64,000 nucleotides of DNA from Methanoculleus sp. 7T (GTDB taxonomy: Archaea > Halobacteriota > Methanomicrobia > Methanomicrobiales > Methanoculleaceae): positions 1,736,001 to 1,800,000 of the forward strand of contig NZ_JALPRP010000001.1 of the NCBI RefSeq assembly GCF_023195915.1. Reading direction: 5' to 3'. Shown piece after piece: positions 17,863 through 26,239 of this stretch. Numbering within the stretch: position 1 is the stretch's first letter; every line of letters starts with the position of its first letter. The translations under genes and the position numbers were made by a program. Below the pieces are notes generated by a model that searched no databases, was not told the origin of the DNA, and saw nothing but the letters and a program-made list of their open reading frames with translations.

Positions 17863-19038
17863 TCAGGTCGCCGTCGTCGCTTCGGGGGCATGGACCGCGG
17901 CGAATGTATCGAGGAGTTCCCGTGTCAGCTCGGCCCCGAGCGCCGGCCGGACCGACTCCAGCCAGAGGAAGAACCCCGCCATATGGGGCGTCCGCCGGCT
18001 CTCGAACTTAAACCCGCCCGACCGGTTGTTGGGCACCATCTTGAGGTACTCCTTCTTGTTCCGTGTCCGGAGGTAGATGATCGGCCGGTAATCCGGGAGG
18101 TTCACGGCCAGGATGACCTTTGAGAACTGCTTCTGGATCGCCTCCGGGTCGTAGGTCTTTCCTTTGATGCGGATGGGATACCGGGAATCGAGCATCCGGA
18201 CGGCGGAGGGGTAGAGTCCGCCGAAGAGGACCTTCTTTACGATCGGCGGGATCTCGTCCGGCGTGCCCAGCCGCTGGACGCCCCGATCGGAGGTGACGGA
18301 GGTGATGATGCTCTGCATCCGCTCGTCGTGGAGTTTCTTATAGTCGAACGGCCGCCTGGGGGCGATATCCGAGATCGATATCAGTTTCTCGTGCCGGATC
18401 TGGCGGGGCGGACTCCGTTTCAGGTCCCTCGGTCGGATCAGGGTCTTTAAGTCCTCGCAGGTGGGGGTGGTGAGGAGGACGTTGTCGGGCTCCTTGAGGA
18501 GGCGGCGGACAACGGCCGTCCGGGAGATGTCCACCGAGGAGATGAGGAGAAACGGCACGGTCGGTTGCCCGTAGAGGTAGCCGAGGAGCTGTTTCTTGTA
18601 ATGGATCTCCTCCTCGAACTCTTTGAGGTCGGCGGGCGAGGTGATGATCTCCCCGAACGTCAACGCTCCCGTATGGTCGACGAGCATCAGGTCGACCTCG
18701 GCAAGGTCCTGACCGTTTCCCCGGACCTTGATGTCCCCGATGTTCGAGTAGAAGAGGCCGTTCTGGCCCAGTTGCGCACGCCGGACCTTCGCAGGCCCGT
18801 CGGCCCCCCGCGCCACGACGGAGAGGATGAGGTCGGTCTTAAGCGAGAGGTCGAGGATCATCTCGTAGACGATCGCCTCGAACCATCGTCCTTCCGCGGT
18901 TCGCATCTCGGGAATATCTTCGGAGAAGAGTTTTTTTCGGTCTGCGGGGCGCATGTGGCGCAGCGCCCTCATAATGATCGCCCGCGTCGGCTGAAGCGAG
19001 CTGAAGTTCTTGTCGAGCCACGTAATCATCTGTAACAT
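17863..19038 (-). CDS. conserved hypothetical protein, possible nuclease-like fold
   Basis: I do not recognise this 391-residue protein. It is soluble, rich in charged residues, without signal or membrane segment. Around residues 130-160 it has EVDLMLVDHTGALTFGEI followed by an aspartate/glutamate-rich helix, a spacing loosely like PD-(D/E)xK nucleases, but the final lysine is missing, so this is weak. ATG 19038 and ATG 19029 are both possible starts. It stands alone downstream of a 280-base space. Confidence 0.65.
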   Translation of the reverse strand: MLQMITWLDKNFSSLQPTRAIIMRALRHMRPADRKKLFSEDIPEMRTAEGRWFEAIVYEMILDLSLKTDLILSVVARGADGPAKVRRAQLGQNGLFYSNIGDIKVRGNGQDLAEVDLMLVDHTGALTFGEIITSPADLKEFEEEIHYKKQLLGYLYGQPTVPFLLISSVDISRTAVVRRLLKEPDNVLLTTPTCEDLKTLIRPRDLKRSPPRQIRHEKLISISDIAPRRPFDYKKLHDERMQSIITSVTSDRGVQRLGTPDEIPPIVKKVLFGGLYPSAVRMLDSRYPIRIKGKTYDPEAIQKQFSKVILAVNLPDYRPIIYLRTRNKKEYLKMVPNNRSGGFKFESRRTPHMAGFFLWLESVRPALGAELTRELLDTFAAVHAPEATTAT

Positions 19039-19373
19039 TCGCTTCACACACAGAGTATTGCTATCGTATTGAGGGCCGGGTGAGGGCCGGAGCACTTCCT
19101 GATGCGGAGTGTATCACCCTATAAGTGCTCATAGAGTTTCCGGTCTCCAGTACTATGAAATTACGCAAAGACTCCGGCGGCGAGGGGGCGGGGGCCGTGT
19201 CCCGTATCGTGCGCGAGCGTTAGGTTTGGGGGAAACGGCAACGTTTCGGGGGTTCCCGGTCACGCCAAAGAGACAGGCCCCCTCTCCGGGCGGGGGCGGG
19301 GAACCGCACCCAGGCGTGGACCGCGCAGGGCGAATGGAAAAGTGAGGTGTTGGTGTCGTGCAGGCGCTTCCGG
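19039..19373. other. intergenic space, no gene seen
   Basis: Contains AT-rich sequence near 19110-19170 and two G-rich tracts (near 19180-19200 and 19280-19300). I find no credible open frame and no copy of the repeat family. Confidence 0.4.
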
Positions 19374-19628
19374 TCAGACCGCCTTGATCGCCTCTTCAAG
19401 CGACATCGCCGGCGCGACGTGCGCAACCCCGTAGGAGCTGAACGGCGCGGTGATCTTCAGGATGGAGCGCTCGTCAGGCGCTTCGAAGATGGCGACCGAC
19501 ATGTGCCGCCCGATGAGGAGGTAGCGGTGGTGGACCTTCACATCGGAGGGAAACTGGAAGTACTTCCAGAGTTCCAGAACATGGTGGGTGTGCTCCGGCT
19601 CGAATTTATACCACAGGACAAAGAGCAT
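19374..19628 (-). CDS. small conserved protein, possible dimeric ferredoxin-like (DUF3303-type) fold
   Basis: An 84-residue protein starting MLFVLWYKFEPEHTHHV, with alternating strands and helices typical of dimeric alpha-beta barrel proteins (ending in SLEEAIKA). It resembles DUF3303-like proteins in opening strand and length, from memory only. No catalytic residues can be assigned. Confidence 0.6.
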   Translation of the reverse strand: MLFVLWYKFEPEHTHHVLELWKYFQFPSDVKVHHRYLLIGRHMSVAIFEAPDERSILKITAPFSSYGVAHVAPAMSLEEAIKAV

Positions 19629-19718
19629 TCGTCTTCACCGGATTTCCCATGCCGCCTCTGGTATAAAAAGCCCGCACTCGTGGTCCGGAAGAGCGGCCCT
19701 CTTGCCCCCGATAGGCCG

Positions 19719-20909
19719 TCACTCGTAGCGGAGAGCCTCGATCGGGTTTACGCGCGCCGCCTTCCATGCCGGGTAGAGCCCGGCGACGACGCTTGCGGCA
19801 ACGCCGAACGCCATCCCGAAGGCGATGTAGCCGGCGACCGCCGGGCCGGCGGCCCCCGCTCCCCCCGGAGCGACGAACTCCCCGAGAAGCCCCGAAGCGG
19901 CGGCGCTCGCGTAGTAGCCCACGAGAGAACTGAGGAACCCGCCGACGATGCTGCCTGCGACGCCGAGGACCAAGGCCTCGATGAGGAACATGACGAGCAC
20001 CTCGCGCCGCTCTGCCCCGATGCTCCGCATCAGCCCGATCTCGCGTCGCCGCTCCGTCACGGAGATGACCATGACGTTGAGGATCGAGACGCTCGCGACG
20101 AAGAGCGATACCGCGCCGATGCCGAGCAGGAAGAGGGAGATGGCGTCCATCGTCTCGTAGTAGAGTTGGAGCACCTCGCGCGAGTCGAGGACGTCCACCT
20201 TCTCCTTCCTGCGGTTGACCTGGCTCTCGATGGCGGCCTTCACCTCGCCGATATCGGCGGGGTCCGCGACCTTCACCACCACCATGTTCGGGTCCTCGTC
20301 AGGGTAGCGGGCGTCCGTGACGATGACGGCGTAATCGGGGTTGATATCGATCCCCATGCCCCGCTCGGCGGCAATTCCGACGACCCGGACGCTCTCGTTC
20401 GCAAACTCGATCCTGCTCCCCACGGCGAGATCGAGGTCGTCGGCGAGGAGCGAGCCCACCATCACCCCTGGCGACGCCGACTCAGGGTAGCGCCCCGCCT
20501 CCGCATCAAGCAGCAACGGTATGTCGTCGGGGTGGAGCGCGTAGACGGCGACGTAGCCGGAGGTATCCCCCGAAGTGAGCCGTTCGGCCGTACGGATCAT
20601 CGGGATCACGCGGTTCTGCCCGGCGGCCTTCTCGATGAGCGCCGCGTCCCGGTCGGATATCCGGGACGCGAGCGTGTTCCGGGGGTCAAAGGGATCGCCG
20701 CTGGATACCGCCACGTGAGGGGTGATGAGGATGGTGTCGCTCACGTCCGATACCAGACCCCCGACGAGCGCCGAGAGGCTGGCGCCGAGGATCCCGAGCG
20801 ATGCTATGGCAAGGACCCCGATGACGATCCCGACTGTGGCGAGGACCGACCTGACCGCATGCCGCCTGAGGTTCCGGACCGCGAGGTCGACGAGGATCCT
20901 ATCGCGCAT
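19719..20909 (-). CDS. MacB/FtsX-like ABC transporter permease (second of a pair)
   Basis: The 396-residue protein has the MacB arrangement: one N-terminal helix (VRSVLATVGIVIGVLAIASLG), a large extracytoplasmic MacB_PCD domain (about 45-265), then three FtsX helices ending in PAWKAARVNPIEALRYE. It overlaps the preceding permease by 11 bases. The two permeases differ in sequence, so the transporter is probably a heterodimer. Confidence 0.9.
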   Translation of the reverse strand: MRDRILVDLAVRNLRRHAVRSVLATVGIVIGVLAIASLGILGASLSALVGGLVSDVSDTILITPHVAVSSGDPFDPRNTLASRISDRDAALIEKAAGQNRVIPMIRTAERLTSGDTSGYVAVYALHPDDIPLLLDAEAGRYPESASPGVMVGSLLADDLDLAVGSRIEFANESVRVVGIAAERGMGIDINPDYAVIVTDARYPDEDPNMVVVKVADPADIGEVKAAIESQVNRRKEKVDVLDSREVLQLYYETMDAISLFLLGIGAVSLFVASVSILNVMVISVTERRREIGLMRSIGAERREVLVMFLIEALVLGVAGSIVGGFLSSLVGYYASAAASGLLGEFVAPGGAGAAGPAVAGYIAFGMAFGVAASVVAGLYPAWKAARVNPIEALRYE

Positions 20910-22104
20910 GCCGCATCGCCTCCACCGGGAGGAGGCGGGACGCCTTCCATGCCGGGTAGAACCCGGCGAGGATGCTTGTCCCGACCCCGAACGCCATGCC
21001 GAAGACGATGAACCCGACGGCGGTCGGGTTGAAGACTGCGAACCCCTCGCCGAACGTGGTCCCCGCCGTGAAGACCGCGACGGCGGCGACGCTGACGGCG
21101 TAGCCGACGACCGCGCTCAAGACCCCGCCGACGGCGCTCCCGACGGCCCCGAGGACCAGGGCCTCGTAGAGGAAGATCCGCAAGACCTCGCGCCGGCGGA
21201 CCCCGATACTCCGCATCACCCCGATCTCGGAGACCCGTTCGGTCACTGCGATGTACATGACGTTGAAGATGTTGACGGCGGCGACGAGGAGGGAGATCCC
21301 CCCGATTCCGAGGAGGAAGGCCGTGATCTGGTCGTAGATCGCCTCATACTGCCCGAGTATCTCCCGGGAATCGACGATGTCGACCACATCCTCGCGCCGG
21401 TTGAGCCGGCTGTCCACCGCCTCCTTCACCTCGTCGATCGCGGCGACATCCCCGACCCTGACGATGACCGTCGCGTAACCGTCCCGGGTATCGAAATGGC
21501 CGGTATACCAGCCTTCCGGGACGACGACGGCGTAGTCGGGGTTGATGTCGACGGCAAACCCCCGCTCCGCAAGCACCCCCGCCACCCGCAGGTCCTCTCC
21601 GCCGACGGTGATCCTCGAGCCGGGGGAGAGGTCGTACTCCCTGGCAAGGTAGGTCCCGACGAGCGCGCCCGGCTGGTTCTGCCGGGGGTAGCGCCCGTCC
21701 TCGAGTTTGAGCAGGACGGGGATATCCTCCGGGTCAAGCCCGATGACCTGGGCATATCCGCTCTCGCCGCGGCCGAACTCCACCTCGTCCGCCTCCTGCA
21801 GCACCGGGATCACCAGGTAGGGGCTTGCCGCCCGCCGGATATCGTCCACCTGCCGGGATGAGAGGGTCGCCTCCACGGCCGTCCGGGGGTCGCCGGCGAA
21901 CGTGCCGCCGACGGCGGTATGCGGGGTGATCACGATGGTGTCCCCGACATCGCTGATGAGGTTCGCGACGAGGAGGTTGATGCTCCCCCCGAGGATCCCG
22001 AGCGATGCGATGGCGGCGACGCCGACGACGATCCCGATGACCGAGAGGAGCGACCGGAACCAGTGGCGCCGGAGGTTCCGCGCCGCAAAAGAGAAGAAGA
22101 TCAC
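20899..22104 (-). CDS. MacB/FtsX-like ABC transporter permease (first of a pair)
   Basis: The 401-residue paralogue of the downstream permease, with the same layout: N-terminal helix with VGVAAIASLGILGG, an extracytoplasmic domain to about residue 270, three C-terminal helices and PAWKASRLLPVEAMRH. GTG 22104 is the start: it forms GTGA with the stop of the ATPase gene. The longer open frame upstream is a shadow of the ATPase. Confidence 0.9.
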   Translation of the reverse strand: MIFFSFAARNLRRHWFRSLLSVIGIVVGVAAIASLGILGGSINLLVANLISDVGDTIVITPHTAVGGTFAGDPRTAVEATLSSRQVDDIRRAASPYLVIPVLQEADEVEFGRGESGYAQVIGLDPEDIPVLLKLEDGRYPRQNQPGALVGTYLAREYDLSPGSRITVGGEDLRVAGVLAERGFAVDINPDYAVVVPEGWYTGHFDTRDGYATVIVRVGDVAAIDEVKEAVDSRLNRREDVVDIVDSREILGQYEAIYDQITAFLLGIGGISLLVAAVNIFNVMYIAVTERVSEIGVMRSIGVRRREVLRIFLYEALVLGAVGSAVGGVLSAVVGYAVSVAAVAVFTAGTTFGEGFAVFNPTAVGFIVFGMAFGVGTSILAGFYPAWKASRLLPVEAMRHAR

Positions 22105-22775
22105 ACCAGCCTCCCGTCGACGATCTGGATCCGGCGGCGGGCGTAGCCGGCGACCCGGGGGTCGTGGGTGACCATGACGATCGTCTTTCCCCGGCGGTTC
22201 TCGGCCGCGAGGATATCCATGATGGCGGTCCCGGTCTTTGTGTCCAGGTTCCCGGTCGGTTCGTCGCAGAGGAGGAGGTCGGGGTCGTTTACGAGCGCCC
22301 GGGCGATCGCCACCCGCTGCTGCTCGCCCCCGGAGAGTTCGCCCGGCCTGTGGGAGAAGAGGGCGTCGTCGAGGTGCATCGCCCGCAGGACCTCGGTCGC
22401 CCGCCGCCGGCTCTCCTCCCTGCCGGTGGTGAGGACGACGGGAAACTCGACGTTCTCGACCGCCGAGAGGAGCGGGATGAGGTTGAACTGCTGGAAGATG
22501 AACCCGATGTGGTCCCGCCGGAGCCGGGTGAGGTCGTCGTCGCTCAACGTGGAGATATCCTGCCCGGAGAGGTAGACCTTCCCGGTGGTCGGCACGTCGA
22601 GGCACCCCATCAGGTTCAGAAGCGTCGATTTCCCGGAACCGGAGGGTCCCATCACGGCGATGAACTCGCCGGGCTCGACCGTGAGGGAGACGTGGTCGAG
22701 CGCCACGACCGCCCCTGCCGGGAGCGAGTAGACTTTGGTGACGTCCTCGAACCTGACGACGGGCTCGCCGCTCAT
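22101..22775 (-). CDS. LolD/MacB-type ABC transporter ATPase
   Basis: The 224-residue ATPase with Walker A GPSGSGKSTLL, Q loop in FIFQQFNLIPLL, signature LSGGEQQRVAIARAL, Walker B LLLCDEPTGNLD and H loop VTHD. The LSGGEQQR/GNLD pattern places it with lipoprotein or macrolide exporters rather than importers. Coupled to the surface protein gene before it (ATGA) and the permease after it (GTGA). Confidence 0.93.
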   Translation of the reverse strand: MSGEPVVRFEDVTKVYSLPAGAVVALDHVSLTVEPGEFIAVMGPSGSGKSTLLNLMGCLDVPTTGKVYLSGQDISTLSDDDLTRLRRDHIGFIFQQFNLIPLLSAVENVEFPVVLTTGREESRRRATEVLRAMHLDDALFSHRPGELSGGEQQRVAIARALVNDPDLLLCDEPTGNLDTKTGTAIMDILAAENRRGKTIVMVTHDPRVAGYARRRIQIVDGRLV

Positions 22776-23908
22776 CGCCGCCGTCTCCGGAGATACCAGA
22801 GGGCCGCCAGGGCCGCGGCGGCCGCCAGCACGCCCGCGACGGCGACGGGGACCAGCACGCCGGCAGCCGTTTCGCCCTCCGCAGTCCGGTTCTCGATCGA
22901 GATGGGTACGGTCACCGTGGAGGGGTTCCCGTCGCTGTCCCGGTACTCGATGATGAGCGGGACCTCAGTCACGTTCGCCCCGGCCCGGAACGTCACCTCG
23001 AACGGTGCGACGTCGTCGGGGTCGAGGGTGCCGACGACGTAGACCCGGTAGGGGTCGGTGGGGGCCGCGGGCGGGCCGACGGTGACGATGACCGAGCGTG
23101 CGGACTCAAGGCCCGCGTTGGCGATATCCCCCGTCGCCCGGTAGATATTCCCTTCCGGGGCGACCTCGACGTTGCTTGCGACCGGGTCCGCCCGCCGTTT
23201 ATCCTCGCCGAAGGAGACCGGCAGGGTGAGGTTTGCGGCATGGCTGTTCTGCCCGTTCCGCCAGGTCACCGCAAACGTGACGTTCGTCTCGCTTGCCGGG
23301 GTCAGGTTGAAGGGGACGGCGCGAGCCCCGTCGGGCGCGAGGTTGCCGATGAACGCTCCCGTAGGGGTGACCGCGAACCCCGTCCCCAGCGGGGTCACCT
23401 GGACGCCGGAGGCGGCGTTCGGGCGAGGATTCCCCACCAAGACGGTGATGGCAGCCTCCCTCCCGGGGGAGAAGGTATCGGGTCGTTCGGCGATCGTCGC
23501 ACGGAGCGGGGTGTCGTCGACCCGGACCGGGACCGGGTAGCGGAGGGTCCCGTTCTCCCGGAAGTCCAGAGAGAACTCAGGGTAGTAGACCCCGTCGGGG
23601 ACGTCCGCCCGGAGAGTGAAGGAGAACGTCCTCCCGGTGCCGGCCCCGATATCCCCGACCGAGGGGTAGGGCTCGCTCACCGGGACGACGCTGTCGCCGT
23701 AGAGCCTGGCCCGGCCGACCGAGACGGTCGAGGGACCGGTGTTCTGCACGACGACCGTGAGGGTTCCTATGTCGCCCCGCATCAGGACCGGAGGGTCGAC
23801 CGCAACAGAGGTCACCGTCACGTCCGCAGGGCCCGCGGCGGCGGGGGCGGCGAGGAGGCAGGCCGCGACGAAGAGGGCCGGGACAAGCGCAGGGTGATCG
23901 GCTCCCAC
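22772..23908 (-). CDS. secreted CARDB-like surface protein of the exporter operon
   Basis: The 378-residue protein starts at GTG 23908 with a hydrophobic signal sequence (ALFVAACLLAAPAAAG), then two or three beta-rich NEW1/CARDB-like repeats (TLTVVVQNTGPSTV, AITVLVGNPRPNAA), several NxT/S sites, and one C-terminal membrane helix followed by an arginine tail (LRRRRR). It is first in the operon with the ATPase and two permeases, so it may be the extracytoplasmic partner of that exporter, much as MacA works with MacB; this is inference. Confidence 0.8.
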   Translation of the reverse strand: MGADHPALVPALFVAACLLAAPAAAGPADVTVTSVAVDPPVLMRGDIGTLTVVVQNTGPSTVSVGRARLYGDSVVPVSEPYPSVGDIGAGTGRTFSFTLRADVPDGVYYPEFSLDFRENGTLRYPVPVRVDDTPLRATIAERPDTFSPGREAAITVLVGNPRPNAASGVQVTPLGTGFAVTPTGAFIGNLAPDGARAVPFNLTPASETNVTFAVTWRNGQNSHAANLTLPVSFGEDKRRADPVASNVEVAPEGNIYRATGDIANAGLESARSVIVTVGPPAAPTDPYRVYVVGTLDPDDVAPFEVTFRAGANVTEVPLIIEYRDSDGNPSTVTVPISIENRTAEGETAAGVLVPVAVAGVLAAAAALAALWYLRRRRR

Positions 23909-24074
23909 GCACGGGAATGGATGGAACCCCTACTTCAACATTGCCCCCGCACAGCCCACGGTCCGGCATAAGACCTTTGACGGCAGAGAGCGATACCCCT
24001 GGAGACAACCGCCGCCCCGCCGGGGGCACCCGCGGCGGGTGGGAACGCCGCTCGTCCGGGAATCCGAGGAGGGA
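23909..24074. other. divergent intergenic region, no gene seen
   Basis: Lies between the divergent surface-protein and pyrophosphatase genes. GC-rich, with no clear box A for either gene. Confidence 0.35.
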
Positions 24075-25697
24075 ATGGGACTGAACAACATCTATATCAT
24101 CGGCCACAGACAGCCCGATACCGACAGCATCTGCAGCGTCATCGGCTACGCTGAACTCCGCAACCACGCCGAGCCGGGACGGTACATCCCCGCCCGGTGC
24201 GGGGAGGTGAGCGCGGAGACGGAGTTTGCGCTCACGAAATTCAACGCCAAAGCGCCGGTCTACATAGCGAGCGTCGAGCCCACCGTATCCGACATACCGC
24301 TCGATACCCGGAGCGTCAGGCAGGACGTCCCGACGGTCGACGTCGCCGACCTGATGGATACCTACGACATGCGGAACATGCCCATCACTGACGAGAAGGA
24401 TACCCTGGTCGGGCTCGTCAGCGAGTACGGCCTCGCCCGGGCCTATGTCCGGAAGAACCCCCGGGAACAGCTCTCGCTCATCCCAATGCCGCTTGAGACC
24501 CTCGCCCGCATCCTCGACGCCCGGACGGTCGTGCCGGCCCACGAGACGCTCGGCGAGGGCCGGGTCTACACCGTCATCGACGCCCTGCACGTCACCCTCT
24601 CGCGGATGACGCCTGACGATATCGCGATCGTCGGGGACAACGAGCCGGCGCAACTCGCCCTGATATCGGCGGGGGTCGCCGCGCTCATCATCGCCGAAGG
24701 GGCGCCGGTGGGCGAGCGGGTGATCGCCGCCGCACGGACACGGGGAGCCTCGGTGCTCGCGACGACGCTCGACGCATTCAGCGTCGGCAAGATGATCAGC
24801 CTCTCCCTGCCGGCGAGCATGATCATGGAGACCGATGTCCCCACGGTGCGGCTCGAAGACTCGCTCGAATACGCAAAGAGCGTCGTCTCGAACTCCAAGT
24901 TCAGGACGGCCTGCGTCGTCGGCGAAGGGCGGCAGCATATCGGGCTCGTATCCCGGACGACGCTGATGCAGGACGTCCAGAAAGCGGTGATCCTGCTCGA
25001 CCACAACGAATACTCCCAGGCCGTGGATGGGATCGAGCGGGCCGATATCCTTGAGATCATCGACCACCACCGCCTCGGCGCGATATCCACCCTCAAGCCG
25101 GTGAAGTTCCTCAACGACCCGGTGGGGTCGACCTCGACGATCGTCACGAACAAGTTCATCGAGGCCTGCATTGAGCCCTCGCCGTCGACCGCCGGGCTCC
25201 TCCTTGCGGGAATCCTCTCGGACACGATGGTGATGAAGCTCTCGACGACCACGCCCGCGGACATCAAGGCGGCCGACTACCTTGCGGAGATCACCGGGGT
25301 CGACCCGGCCGAGTTCGGGCCGGAGTTGATCCAGAAGGGCATGGACCTCGACGCCCTCCCGAAGGAGGAGCTCCTCACCCGGGACATGAAGCGCTACAAC
25401 CTCTTTGGGCGGAGCATCATGGTCTCGCAGGTGATGGCGTCGTCGTTTGAGTTCGCAGAAACCCATGCCGACGAGATCCGCGCCGAACTCGAACACCTGC
25501 GGGCGACAATGGGGGTCGACTGCTTCTTTGCTCTCTTCACGAACGTCTTTGCGAACGCAAGCGACCTCTTTGCCGCAGGGGACGAGGCCTGCATCACCAA
25601 ACTGGACCTGCGGGACCAGCCCGTCCGGCTCGAGGGGGTCATGTCCCGGAAGAAAGATTTTATCCCGAAGTTCGGGCAGATGTTCCGGCAGCTCTAG
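24075..25697 (+). CDS. ppaC: manganese-dependent inorganic pyrophosphatase (family II) with CBS and DRTGG domains
   Basis: Hydrolyses pyrophosphate in the cytosol. The 540-residue protein has the DHH-family active site: GHRQPDTDS at residues 10-18, a DHH triplet near 331, and the C-terminal SRKKDFIPKFG substrate loop. Inserted into the catalytic domain (about residues 70-310) are a CBS pair split by a DRTGG domain, the arrangement in which adenine nucleotides regulate the enzyme. ATG 24075 has a strong GAGGAGGG ribosome site; the extra 12 codons upstream are unlikely. Confidence 0.93.
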   Translation: MGLNNIYIIGHRQPDTDSICSVIGYAELRNHAEPGRYIPARCGEVSAETEFALTKFNAKAPVYIASVEPTVSDIPLDTRSVRQDVPTVDVADLMDTYDMRNMPITDEKDTLVGLVSEYGLARAYVRKNPREQLSLIPMPLETLARILDARTVVPAHETLGEGRVYTVIDALHVTLSRMTPDDIAIVGDNEPAQLALISAGVAALIIAEGAPVGERVIAAARTRGASVLATTLDAFSVGKMISLSLPASMIMETDVPTVRLEDSLEYAKSVVSNSKFRTACVVGEGRQHIGLVSRTTLMQDVQKAVILLDHNEYSQAVDGIERADILEIIDHHRLGAISTLKPVKFLNDPVGSTSTIVTNKFIEACIEPSPSTAGLLLAGILSDTMVMKLSTTTPADIKAADYLAEITGVDPAEFGPELIQKGMDLDALPKEELLTRDMKRYNLFGRSIMVSQVMASSFEFAETHADEIRAELEHLRATMGVDCFFALFTNVFANASDLFAAGDEACITKLDLRDQPVRLEGVMSRKKDFIPKFGQMFRQL

Positions 25698-25930
25698 CCG
25701 CCGGGACATCGTTGAGGGTTTTTGGTGCACCGCCTGTTGCGGTCTTCTGCGTGGAGCGACGGTGTGGGGATGGCGACGGGGCCTTACGCGAAGGCGCGAA
25801 AGGGCAATCCTTGATGTTTGGAATATAACCGCCACGGAGTAGTCGAGTTCCGTTTCTCATGATACGATCCCGAGGCTATGCTACAGGGTGTATGGGTGAA
25901 AACGATCTTTCTCCGCGTCATCCCTGACAG
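25698..25930. other. intergenic space before repeat copy B
   Basis: No gene seen. A GGGTTTTTGG tract just after ppaC may contribute to termination. The rest is unstructured to the eye. Confidence 0.35.
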
Positions 25931-26201
25931 TGGACCGTGGTGGGTATCGCCACGCACTGCCCCCGCCCCCGGGGGCGGGGAATCGACGCTCCGGTAGGAG
26001 CGGAGTTTGAGCACCGGAGGTGCGAGTCGTCGACCGGCCGAAGGGCGGGAGCGTGAGAAACCCGAAGGGTTTCGAGTGAGGAGGCCGGAAGCCGGGAGGG
26101 GTGGGGTTACGAGTATCGCTGCCTGGTGAGACAGGGGAGGGGGACCGAGCCCCCCCCTCCCCGTCGGCCCCTCCCCCAGGCGCGATACCCACCACGGTCC
26201 A
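25931..26201. repeat. modular hairpin repeat, copy B, with 20-bp terminal inverted repeats
   Basis: 25931-25950 and 26182-26201 are exact 20-base inverted repeats (left reads TGGACCGTGGTGGGTATCGC). The interior has hairpins GCTCC-GGTA-GGAGC (25988-26001), GCACC-GGA-GGTGC (26011-26023), AACCC-GAA-GGGTT (26059-26071), a CCGGC-rich pair near 26085, and a long G/C stem near 26137-26165. No open frame of note. It lies between convergent gene ends, like an inserted non-autonomous element. Confidence 0.85.
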
Positions 26202-26239
26202 GTTTATCGGGCTTTTCTTCGCGCCTTCACGTAAAAAAC

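Noticed and set aside
22105-22605. N-terminal extension of the first MacB-like permease
   Set aside because: Shadow of the ATPase gene; GTG 22104 fits both homology and the GTGA overlap.
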